Assembly (NCBI GenBank): GCA_030696465.1
Contig: JAUYSE010000214.1
Coordinates: 1 to 6,706, forward strand
Direction: 5' to 3'
DNA length: 6,706 nucleotides
DNA from: Legionellaceae bacterium
Lineage (GTDB): Bacteria > Pseudomonadota > Gammaproteobacteria > Legionellales > Legionellaceae
Positions 1-4,612 of the stretch are shown here, piece after piece. Both the position numbers and the translations under genes were made by a program. The stretch's first letter is position 1; each line of letters starts with the position of its first letter. The notes below the pieces were generated by a model. That model was not told where the DNA came from. It saw only the letters and a list, made by a program, of their open reading frames with translations, and did no database searches.

Positions 1-341
1 TAGGCGAAGCCATCAAAGACACGCAGGTGCAGACGCTTGATTTACGTGGCAACCGAATTGGCGATGCCGGTGCAAAAGCTCTGAGCCAAGCTTTGCTTGG
101 AAGCAATGTAACTCTAGTCATTGGCATCACCTCTCCAGAACTAACTGAAACGTTACTCCTAAATTTAGGCCGTCAAAAAGGCCCCGTCATTGCTTTGGGG
201 CTGGAAGAAGAAACTAAACAGCCTTCATTTAACGGGTCGGCTCATTCCGGAACTGTCAAAAAATCAGGTTTCTTTGCTCTTTCAACGCGTCCGATAACAC
301 ACAACCCATTACCTGCAACCACTCAACACACACACAGGTAG
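1..341 (+). CDS. Leucine-rich-repeat protein, 3' end only
   Basis: The reading frame enters from the left edge (first full codon at 3) and ends at TAG 339-341, so the start lies outside the window. The first visible residues form the end of a ribonuclease-inhibitor-type LRR array: VQTLDLRGNRIGDAGAKAL has the LxLxxNxIGDxGAxAL pattern of these repeats of about 28 residues. After that comes a tail of roughly 80 residues without repeats, rich in Thr, Ser and Pro near its end, which shows no membrane segment or known domain. LRRs of this type are protein-binding scaffolds and are common in secreted effectors of intracellular bacteria; the ligand cannot be inferred here. A GTG at 27 could be misread as a start, but it lies inside a repeat and has no ribosome binding site. 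The decayed transposon follows on the opposite strand. Confidence 0.75.
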   Translation, partial: GEAIKDTQVQTLDLRGNRIGDAGAKALSQALLGSNVTLVIGITSPELTETLLLNLGRQKGPVIALGLEEETKQPSFNGSAHSGTVKKSGFFALSTRPITHNPLPATTQHTHR

Positions 342-1271
342 ATCTCCAACTACTTTTTTCCAAGCTAACGTAGCGCCCCTAAGCACTATTGACCCAAGAA
401 AAATACCGGGTGGACGATAAGCGATGTTGCGGGTGAGTGTGCTGTTAAACGATAGCTGATCTTCTTGTCCTGCTCGATACCGTTGATGAAGCTCCCCACG
501 CTTACCGTGAAAAACAGCGCGACCTAAACTGTGTCGGCCTTCGACTAAATTTAATTGTACTAAGGTCTGACGACGGAATGACGCATCATGAAGATAATTG
601 AGCATGTGAATGGTTTTATCAATTCGTCCAATTTCGGCAATTTCTTTGGCTAAACGAGTTGGTTTGTCAGCAACTTGAAGAGTGCGCATAATGCCTTCTG
701 CTGGGACTCTTCCGAGTTTTAATGAAGCCAATAAACGTAAAATATCATCCCACTCAGGAGGAACAATATCTATATTTATACGATTTTTTGCAAGCACATT
801 GAGCTTGCCATAATCAGCTAATGGATCGATTCTCCAAAATCGAGCACCACCCATGTCTGCTAATCTCGGACTGAAACGAAGTCCCAACAAACGACATAGC
901 CCAAAGACAATATCACTGTATGCCCCCGCATCTGTCATAATACGCGTTGGCTGTAATTCAGTCTGTTGCTCAAGAACAACGCCTAACAATATTAGGCTAT
1001 CACGTAAAGTGCCAGGTACAGTTACAGCATTTAAGCCTGTTCGTTGATTAGATATTAAATTGTACCAAGTGACACCGCGACCTGATTTAAAATATTTTGG
1101 ATTTGGAGCAGCATGCACCGTTCTAACAGGAACAATGAAGCGCATTCCATCAGCTGATGCAATATCTCCTCCACCCCACTTTTTAGCTAATGGGATTTTA
1201 TTTTGAGAGGAAACCAATATGGAATTGACCGCCATTATCGTTTCATTCCGAATATAGTTTTGACAACCCAT
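309..1271 (-). pseudogene. tnpA: Tn3-family transposase TnpA, catalytic C-terminal part
   Basis: This open stretch of 320 codons encodes the DDE nuclease domain of a Tn3-family transposase, the enzyme that cuts and joins the 38-bp ends during replicative transposition. It starts within the family's QNYIRxET segment and carries all three catalytic positions: D41 in ASADGMRF, D114 in IMTDAGAYSD and E244 in EGRHSLGRAVFHG. Other hallmarks are PNPKYF (57-62), FSPRLAD (133-139), FWRIDP (145-150) and GRIDKT (215-220). Similarity holds through GQEDQL (residues 268-273, position 453). The remaining 47 residues do not resemble the usual end of TnpA, so the true C-terminus was deleted and the frame runs into unrelated DNA. 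The apparent ATG at 1271 is internal to the old gene: one in-frame stop (1278-1280) separates it from the upstream piece. It is probably not a functional protein. Confidence 0.88.
336..359 (+). terminator. Possible weak rho-independent terminator of the LRR gene
   Basis: AGGTAG (336-341, containing the stop codon) can pair with CTACTT (350-355) through six pairs, one of them G-T, around an 8-base loop, and a run of six T (354-359) follows. The stem is short, so termination would be modest. It is correctly placed for the LRR gene. Confidence 0.35.
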
Positions 1272-1277
1272 ACCAAT

Positions 1278-1496
1278 CTATCTCTTTTTAAAGCAGGCAC
1301 ATCCTCGCGCACAAATGGTTCTCGTCCAGCGGGTTAAAATCAGCTCTTCATTACCTTTGACCGTTTCAAATCGGACAGCAGGATTATTATCAATATTTGC
1401 AGAAACTAACCGATATGCTTGATGTAGCTCATCTGTGATATTTGTGAGGGTTAACAATAGGGTCAATTGCAAATCATAGGACGCACGGCCTCCCAC
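1278..1496 (-). pseudogene. tnpA: Tn3-family TnpA fragment (linker before the catalytic domain)
   Basis: A 72-codon frame whose central part, AYRLVSANIDNNPAVRFETV followed by KGNEELILT, matches the family segment that normally continues as LTPLDK. Here the next residues read RWTR, but one base over, the minus strand reads PLDE. This indicates loss of a single C in the C run at 1331-1333. The segment of roughly 75 residues expected between this point and QNYIR is missing. At the other end the frame change near 1460-1472 joins it to the previous piece, which reads SEWEAVRPMIC in another frame (about 1505-1470). The GTG at 1496 is not a real start. This is one broken block of the single ancestral tnpA. 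Confidence 0.75.
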
Positions 1497-1537
1497 TCTG
1501 AACCTGAATAAAGATTGGCCCTTGAGTCAGCATACCG

Positions 1538-2101
1538 CTAGCTTGGACTTATAAAGACATCTCGACGTTTTAGTGCCGATTGTAATTTATCAAGAACGCA
1601 AAATGTATATGCCGTGCGGTTAATCGTTGTTTTTTTCTCTGGTACAACGATTGCCATAATTTTTTTATTGATCAGATCAGCATACAAAAGATTATCGTTA
1701 TGCAAAATGATACCATCTTGGGTCTTTATAAGTTTTTTGATGCTACGGTAAGTGGGTCGTGATTCGTCTTGTGGCCAATTGACAATGCTGCATTCATCTT
1801 TAATAACAATGTTACGTTTCCATGATTTTCCAATGATCTCCATTGGTGGTTCATCCGTTTGTTTTCCTTTTAGCCATTCAAGGCTGGCAAGAAGAGGCTT
1901 TCCCGCTTGATTGCTGTCAAAGTTTATCACTCGAAGGAGCGAAGGTAAAAATTTCTGAACCGTTTTTTCCTTTTGTTCTAGTTCATGATAGAACACATTT
2001 CTTGGTGGCCTGATTAAGGCACTAGCATTTTCAATTGCATAAACAAGTGCTTCATGACCCATTGCTGTATAAATTGTCCCTCGAATTTCATGATCAGACA
2101 A
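1538..2101 (-). pseudogene. tnpA: Tn3-family TnpA fragment (middle part) with an in-frame insert
   Basis: Residues from about 18 to 103 follow the middle of Tn3-family TnpA: an AIExxxALIRPP segment, KFLPSLLRVINFDS, AGKPLLASLEWLKG and SWKRNIVIKDE. Similarity resumes at residue 157 with KTTINRTAYTFCVLDKL and QSALKRRDVFISPS. About 53 residues between these blocks (104-156) have no counterpart in the family as I know it and are listed separately. The frame ends at TAG 1538-1540, but the family sequence continues in the same frame past it (RYADSRANLYSGSEWEAVRP), so the stop is a nonsense mutation inside the old gene. Upstream a TGA (2114-2116) closes the frame five codons before the TTG at 2101, and the N-terminal region of about 250 residues is missing. 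Confidence 0.82.
1634..1792 (-). other. Unidentified in-frame insert of about 53 codons inside tnpA
   Basis: Between VIKDE and KTTINRTAYT, which are normally almost adjacent in Tn3-family transposases, lie about 159 bp that keep the tnpA frame open. The translation includes CSIVNWPQDESRP and DGIILHNDNLLYADL and matches no transposase motif I recognise. I see no target duplication and no strong terminal inverted repeat; only a short pair, GCATA/TATGC, occurs inside. It could be a small palindromic-type element, captured foreign coding DNA, or a divergent loop of this TnpA branch. The borders are estimated from the expected alignment and may be off by a few codons. Confidence 0.4.
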
Positions 2102-2109
2102 TTCTGGAT

Positions 2110-2193
2110 TCAGTCAACAATATCTGATGGTAGGTCGGTGGGATATTTTGCGTAATTGTCACATTGTGCTGAGGATAGAAAACTAACAGGCAT
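2110..2193 (-). pseudogene. tnpA: Tn3-family TnpA, N-terminal stub
   Basis: Starting at ATG 2193, 27 codons read MPVSFLSSAQCDNYAKYPTD and then LPSDIVD before TGA at 2110-2112. The beginning fits the typical TnpA start (MPxxFLTxxQRxxYxxYPxxL). In intact proteins this would continue with a YFHLDD-type segment, which is absent: the sequence jumps to the middle block in a different frame. The start marks the original 5' end of tnpA and places the res region between two divergent genes. No convincing Shine-Dalgarno sequence is visible. Only a non-functional stub remains. Confidence 0.7.
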
Positions 2194-2216
2194 GTTTATC
2201 CAAATAATGAGGGTCG

Positions 2217-2330
2217 TGTTGCAAAACTTCTAAGTTCTGCGGCGAAAATTGGTACTGCTGATTCATTGGCTTAAATATGTTGCAAATATTAGGTGCAAAA
2301 GTCTATTCTTTTGCGGTATAATTTGCAACA
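2217..2330. promoter_or_regulatory. Putative res (resolution) site between tnpA and tnpR
   Basis: The nonamer TGTTGCAAA occurs at 2217-2225 and 2278-2286, and inverted (TTTGCAACA) at 2322-2330. The last two belong to a larger inverted pair: 2278-2301 and 2308-2330 are near-complementary, with outer arms TGTTGCAAAT/ATTTGCAACA, inner arms GCAAAAG/CTTTTGC and a 6-bp gap. Divergent Tn3-type elements carry the resolvase binding and crossover sites at exactly this place, where resolvase also represses both genes. Which copy holds the crossover point cannot be told. The inverted pair could alternatively act mainly as an operator, since it covers the tnpR promoter. Confidence 0.6.
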
Positions 2331-2344
2331 CAAATAACAAGGGA
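2317..2344 (+). promoter_or_regulatory. Likely tnpR -10 element and Shine-Dalgarno
   Basis: TATAAT at 2317-2322 is a consensus -10 box inside the res-like inverted repeat. The position 17 bp upstream reads TGCAAA, a poor -35. AAGGGA at 2339-2344 is a good Shine-Dalgarno sequence seven bases before ATG 2352 and supports that start. Overlap of the promoter with the repeats suggests autorepression by the resolvase. Confidence 0.5.
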
Positions 2345-2351
2345 TTGAAGT

Positions 2352-2912
2352 ATGAAAATTGGTTATGCTAGAGTTTCAACCAACGATCAAAATTTGGACT
2401 TACAATTAGCTGCACTTAAAGAAGCAGGATGCGGTCGTATTTTTCAAGAAAAAATTTCTGGAGCAAAAATTGACCGACCAGAATTACAACGACTACTGGA
2501 TCAACTTCGCCCTGATGATATTGTCGTTGTATGGAAATTAGACCGACTTGCACGTTCCACACAAAATTTATTGGAATTGGCAGATCGAATAAAATTAGCG
2601 GAAGCATCCTTTTCCTCTCTTTCCGAACCATGGGCAGATACGAGCTCTCCCTCAGGGAAAATGGTCATGACTGTTTTTGCAGGTATTGCTGAATTTGAGC
2701 GTGATTTAATACGTGAACGTACTGGTGCCGGTCGTGTAGCTGCAAAGCGGCGTGGAGTTCGTTTTGGACGACCTGAAAAAATGAATGAAGAGCAAAAATC
2801 ATTGGCCAAGCGTATGATAAAAGAAGATAAATCGGTCAGTGAAGTTGCCAAAACCTTTAATGTCCATAGAGCAACCATTTATCGCTTGCAAAATTCACCA
2901 GAGTTTTCTTGA
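2352..2912 (+). CDS. tnpR: Serine recombinase, Tn3-family resolvase (TnpR)
   Basis: A complete 186-residue serine recombinase of normal length for the resolvase/invertase family. It resolves the cointegrate formed during replicative transposition by site-specific recombination at res, acting on DNA in the cytoplasm. The catalytic domain begins KIGYARVST with nucleophile S9 and R7, followed by WKLDRLARS with D64, R65 and R68. The segment SEPWADTSSPSGKMVMTVFA and AEFERDLIRERTGAGR (113-128) form the activation and long-helix region. A C-terminal helix-turn-helix reads SVSEVAKTFNVHRATIYRLQ (161-180). It is divergent from the tnpA remains. Its stop TGA (2910-2912) lies inside the terminal inverted repeat. 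No damage is visible, so it may still be active even though the transposase is dead. A DNA invertase role is the alternative, less likely given the tnpA neighbour. Confidence 0.93.
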   Translation: MKIGYARVSTNDQNLDLQLAALKEAGCGRIFQEKISGAKIDRPELQRLLDQLRPDDIVVVWKLDRLARSTQNLLELADRIKLAEASFSSLSEPWADTSSPSGKMVMTVFAGIAEFERDLIRERTGAGRVAAKRRGVRFGRPEKMNEEQKSLAKRMIKEDKSVSEVAKTFNVHRATIYRLQNSPEFS

Positions 2913-2938
2913 GTGAGTTGATTGTTCCAATGCACACC
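2908..2938 (+). repeat. Tn3-type terminal inverted repeat, tnpR side (copy 1)
   Basis: The 31 bp match the repeat at 3835-3865 in the same orientation at 24 of 31 positions, sharing AGTTG and TGTTCCA blocks. Read inward from the outer end it contains TTGGAACA, resembling the TGGAAC core of Tn3 ends, and finishes in CTCAAG where Tn3-type ends have TTAAG. The outermost bases read GGTG instead of GGGG, so it is slightly decayed. The tnpR stop codon sits in its inner end. Confidence 0.65.
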
Positions 2939-2969
2939 AAACCTGATTAACTAAAATAGGAAATTTTCA

Positions 2970-3752
2970 ATGCCAGCAACTTTTTTTACCCATCCTTCTA
3001 CTAGATCGATGAATTTCATACGAGATACAGCATCACAATCATCAACTTCCGCTGTTTACTATCAATTTGCAAATTATACAGTTCCTGGCGCTCCATCTCC
3101 AAGCGAAATGGTGATTTGTCGAAATGAGGAAGATCATGCGACTACAATAATAACACCTCGACTTCTGTTCAGATCCTTTAATCAAATAGAAGAGGCTGAT
3201 CTAATGGCCGGGCTTCGAGATATATTCATGGATCCCATGAATGTACAACAATATTGGGATGGTGTTGCATGGCCAGAAGAAAGAATTAATGCGTATATTC
3301 AGGGCTACAGCGCGGCATGGGAACAAGGTAAAAAATTTAGCGTCTATGCGATTTATGATGTACTAAATCCAGATAAAATTATTGGAACGCTAGACCTATG
3401 TGAAGATTCTTCATTTGCCGATTATGAAAATACGGTAGGACTTGGCTACATTCTTTTGATGTCTGAACATGGTAAAAAAATAGGTCGGGAAATCGGCGAA
3501 GTTGGCTGGCAAGCCTTTGTACATGAATTCGAAGCGGCTATTCACTCCGGGGAAACACCGCGCAGAGCACTAGCTGCTACGGCTCACCCTGAGAACCGTG
3601 CTTCTGTTTCCATCTTAACGCATGTACTTGGGGATGCCGTTCCTGACGTTGTACTTAGCTATGGTATTGACCAACCTAGAAATTTATTTTTTAGACCATA
3701 CACGCCATTAAGCGATCAAGTTCAATCAAACCAACATAAATTAATATTGTAA
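2970..3752 (+). CDS. GNAT-family N-acetyltransferase (RimJ/RimL-like)
   Basis: A 260-residue protein whose part from about residue 61 to 220 looks like a RimJ/RimL-type GNAT (Acetyltransf_3). It has TPRLLFRSF at the first strand, IIGTLDLCED for the central strands, VGLGYILL followed by the acetyl-CoA loop region HGKKIGREIGEVGW, and near the end ATAHPENRASVSILTHVLG, matching the family's hPENxxSxxxLxxxG. The usual GxGxGxxA loop appears as GKKIGREIG, a divergence that may affect cofactor binding. The first 60 or so residues are Ser/Thr-rich and precede the fold. The start is supported by AGGAAA (2958-2963) seven bases upstream; M14 (3009) is an alternative. It would transfer an acetyl group to an amine on a protein, peptide or small molecule, but the substrate is unknown. 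It lies between two directly repeated transposon ends, so it may be a passenger gene. Its stop is directly followed, in the same frame, by a tnpA scrap. Confidence 0.78.
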   Translation: MPATFFTHPSTRSMNFIRDTASQSSTSAVYYQFANYTVPGAPSPSEMVICRNEEDHATTIITPRLLFRSFNQIEEADLMAGLRDIFMDPMNVQQYWDGVAWPEERINAYIQGYSAAWEQGKKFSVYAIYDVLNPDKIIGTLDLCEDSSFADYENTVGLGYILLMSEHGKKIGREIGEVGWQAFVHEFEAAIHSGETPRRALAATAHPENRASVSILTHVLGDAVPDVVLSYGIDQPRNLFFRPYTPLSDQVQSNQHKLIL

Positions 3753-3839
3753 GCGCGATTGTCATCTAGAAATTTTGCCATGCCAAATGAGGTGAAACGT
3801 GGTGAGTTAAGACCATTAAAAACGACAGAAAAGCCTTAA
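3753..3839 (+). pseudogene. tnpA: Tn3-family TnpA, last 28 codons (second copy)
   Basis: In frame directly after the acetyltransferase stop, the sequence reads ARLSSRNFAMPNEVKRGELR, then PLKTTEKP and TAA (3837-3839). NFAMPNEVKRGELRPL matches the conserved end of Tn3-family transposases (xFxLPxxVxRGELRPLR). ARLS resembles an ARLSPL segment that normally lies a little further upstream, so a small internal deletion is likely. The stop codon falls inside the inverted repeat, the usual arrangement for these elements. It is on the strand opposite to the main tnpA remains, which lack exactly this part. It therefore comes either from a second transposon copy or from an inversion that separated the end of the same gene. 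Confidence 0.72.
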
Positions 3840-3865
3840 GTCAGTTGGCTGTTCCATTGCTCCCC
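3828..3865 (+). repeat. Tn3-type terminal inverted repeat, tnpA side (copy 2)
   Basis: Read inward from 3865 it begins GGGGAGCAATGGAACAGCC and reaches CTTAAG at 3835-3840, which fits the family pattern of GGGG at the tip, a TGGAAC core and TTAAG at the inner side. A standard 38-bp end would span 3828-3865. The preceding tnpA scrap ends within it, fixing the outer side to the right. The host sequence that follows begins AAGGC. No matching five-base duplication with a left end is visible in the window. Confidence 0.72.
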
Positions 3866-3925
3866 AAGGCCGATACGCAACACGTCAGCGACATCTGCAA
3901 ACAACATGGGATCGATAGTCATCAT
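3866..3925 (-). pseudogene. Truncated AbiEii-like toxin gene, first 20 codons
   Basis: On the minus strand an ATG at 3925-3923 overlaps the antitoxin stop codon as ATGA and opens a frame reading MMTIDPMLFADVADVLRIGL. It stops matching host sequence precisely where the transposon end (GGGG) begins; translation would continue ten codons into the repeat before TAA at 3836-3838. DUF6088/AbiEi-type antitoxins are commonly followed by an overlapping nucleotidyltransferase toxin gene of the AbiEii type, and the DPxLFxxVAxxL opening resembles such proteins. The assignment depends mainly on position and this short stretch, because the catalytic motifs would lie downstream and are absent. The rest of the gene is not found elsewhere in the window. 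Reading the other strand gives a weak helix-turn-helix-like peptide, judged a shadow. Confidence 0.58.
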
Positions 3926-4332
3926 GAGGCGTGAGCAATCTGCAATTTAAATTTATCGGTACCTATTTTACGATTAAATCGACTAGATACAACAACCTCT
4001 GCATTTGCAGGAATTTGTGTTGCGCCATTTTGATAAGCATCAAAATTAGCATCAGTCCATTTTACTCCCAGGCGTTTTAATGCCTCTTTAGCAACCGCAA
4101 TAAACCCACCTTCGGCTGCTAGCATGGGTTTTCCTGTGAGTCGATTAAGACGAGCTTTTGCATAAAGCCCATAGCCAACTTTTATTAATTTACCTTCGGC
4201 AGCAAGCTCACGAAGAGCCCTGCCTATCTGATCATATCCACCCAATTTTACAAAATCAGAACGCAGGAAAACCTGTCGGACAGACCGATCAATTTTCATG
4301 TTAATTTTAGCCTTGAGCGTTTGAGTATTCAT
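3922..4332 (-). CDS. DUF6088 / AbiEi-like antitoxin and transcriptional repressor
   Basis: A 136-residue protein whose N-terminal half is a winged helix-turn-helix: residues 17-61 include VFLRSDFVKLGGYDQIGRAL and LAAEGKLIKVGYGLYAKAR, the characteristic pattern of DUF6088/AbiEi-type antitoxins. In AbiE systems the antitoxin counteracts a nucleotidyltransferase toxin (type IV toxin-antitoxin, linked to abortive infection of phage) and represses its own operon by binding inverted repeats. The C-terminal half (TGKPMLAAEGGF, LKRLGVKWTD, VVVSSRFNRKIGTD) fits the same family. Start ATG 4332 gives the family length, though no clear Shine-Dalgarno is seen; M12 (4299) is an alternative. The stop overlaps the start of the partner gene by four bases, indicating translational coupling, but that gene is cut after 20 codons. 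The antitoxin itself appears intact and orphaned. It is divergent from the ankyrin gene. Confidence 0.82.
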   Translation of the reverse strand: MNTQTLKAKINMKIDRSVRQVFLRSDFVKLGGYDQIGRALRELAAEGKLIKVGYGLYAKARLNRLTGKPMLAAEGGFIAVAKEALKRLGVKWTDANFDAYQNGATQIPANAEVVVSSRFNRKIGTDKFKLQIAHAS

Positions 4333-4371
4333 CTGTTATACGCGAGTTGAGAGAGATACTTTATTTATAGC

Positions 4372-4444
4372 AAAAATACGACAAAACCCTTGTATTTTTA
4401 AGGGTGGTTGAGGTATTTTTCTGGTTATCTAGATTAAAAAATAC
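4372..4444. promoter_or_regulatory. Four octamer repeats, candidate operator for the antitoxin gene
   Basis: The octamer GTATTTTT or its complement AAAAATAC occurs four times in 73 bp: inverted at 4372-4379, direct at 4392-4399 and 4413-4420, inverted again at 4437-4444. The first three are spaced 20 and 21 bp apart, about two helical turns. The first two form an inverted repeat with 8-bp perfect arms and a 12-bp gap, 40 bp ahead of the antitoxin start. On the minus strand TTGTCG (4385-4380) and TATAAA (4370-4365) are AT-rich promoter-like boxes, but their spacing is not standard. The region is AT-rich, so some repetition is expected by chance, but the conserved TAC edge and the spacing argue for a binding site. 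Confidence 0.45.
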
Positions 4445-4560
4445 TAGCAAAAGAATCAGGGTAAGTGATCTAAAAATAAAGCACTGCCCTTATTTTCAAA
4501 TAATTCTTTAGTGAAATACGCCTATTAAATCTAAAACGACTATTTAAAATCACCTGTTTG

Positions 4561-4605
4561 CTCAAAAATATACTAACATCATAAGTATGATGCATATTTT
4601 TTGAG
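4561..4605 (+). promoter_or_regulatory. Compound inverted repeat at the ankyrin gene leader
   Basis: Outer arms CTCAAAAATAT (4561-4571) and ATATTTTTTGAG (4594-4605) are complementary apart from one extra T, and they enclose a second palindrome, ATCATA-AG-TATGAT (4578-4591). The right arm ends with GAG (4603-4605), seven bases before ATG 4613 and the only Shine-Dalgarno-like element present. As RNA the stem would bury it; as DNA it could be an operator. TATACT (4569-4574) and TATGAT (4586-4591) are -10-like but have no good -35 partner. It is not a classical terminator, since no T run follows the stem. Confidence 0.42.
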
Positions 4606-4612
4606 ATATATT

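Larger units (their letters stand above)
453..2938. mobile_element. Remnant of a Tn3-family transposon (tnpA-res-tnpR-IR)
   Basis: The layout is that of Tn3-like elements with divergent genes: tnpA fragments on the minus strand (2193 down to about 453), a res-like region (2194-2351), an intact tnpR on the plus strand (2352-2912) and a terminal inverted repeat in which tnpR ends (2908-2938). The tnpA side is heavily damaged. About 250 codons are missing near the start and about 75 before the catalytic domain, there are nonsense codons and frameshifts, and the C-terminus is lost with its inverted repeat. No GGGG-type end is found between 341 and 460. The element cannot move on its own protein, though tnpR may still act at res. 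The left boundary is set where similarity to TnpA stops and is therefore approximate. Confidence 0.8.

Noticed and set aside
341..382. Left terminal repeat of the transposon at the sequence around CTAACGTAGCGCCCCTAAG
   Set aside because: It has a TAAG inner-end look, but no GGGG tip at the required distance and no similarity to the two repeats at 2908 and 3835.
853..1047. Plus-strand open frame of 64 codons
   Set aside because: It lies opposite the conserved TnpA catalytic domain (RLADMGGARFW region) and has no recognisable motif or ribosome site, so it is a shadow frame.
2209..2226. GGGTCGTGTTGCAAAA as an end of an IS6-family insertion sequence
   Set aside because: It resembles IS6-type ends (GTTGCAAA), but the same nonamer recurs at 2278 and 2322 around tnpR, no IS6 transposase is present, and a res site explains all copies together.
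2416..2878. Two minus-strand open frames opposite tnpR
   Set aside because: They overlap an intact, clearly recognised serine recombinase and show no family motifs of their own.
3850..3927. Plus-strand peptide VSDICKQHGID resembling the helix-turn-helix of an IS3-type OrfA
   Set aside because: The similarity is about ten residues and does not continue. The minus-strand reading explains the same DNA better through the ATGA overlap with the antitoxin and a toxin-like start ending exactly at the transposon tip.
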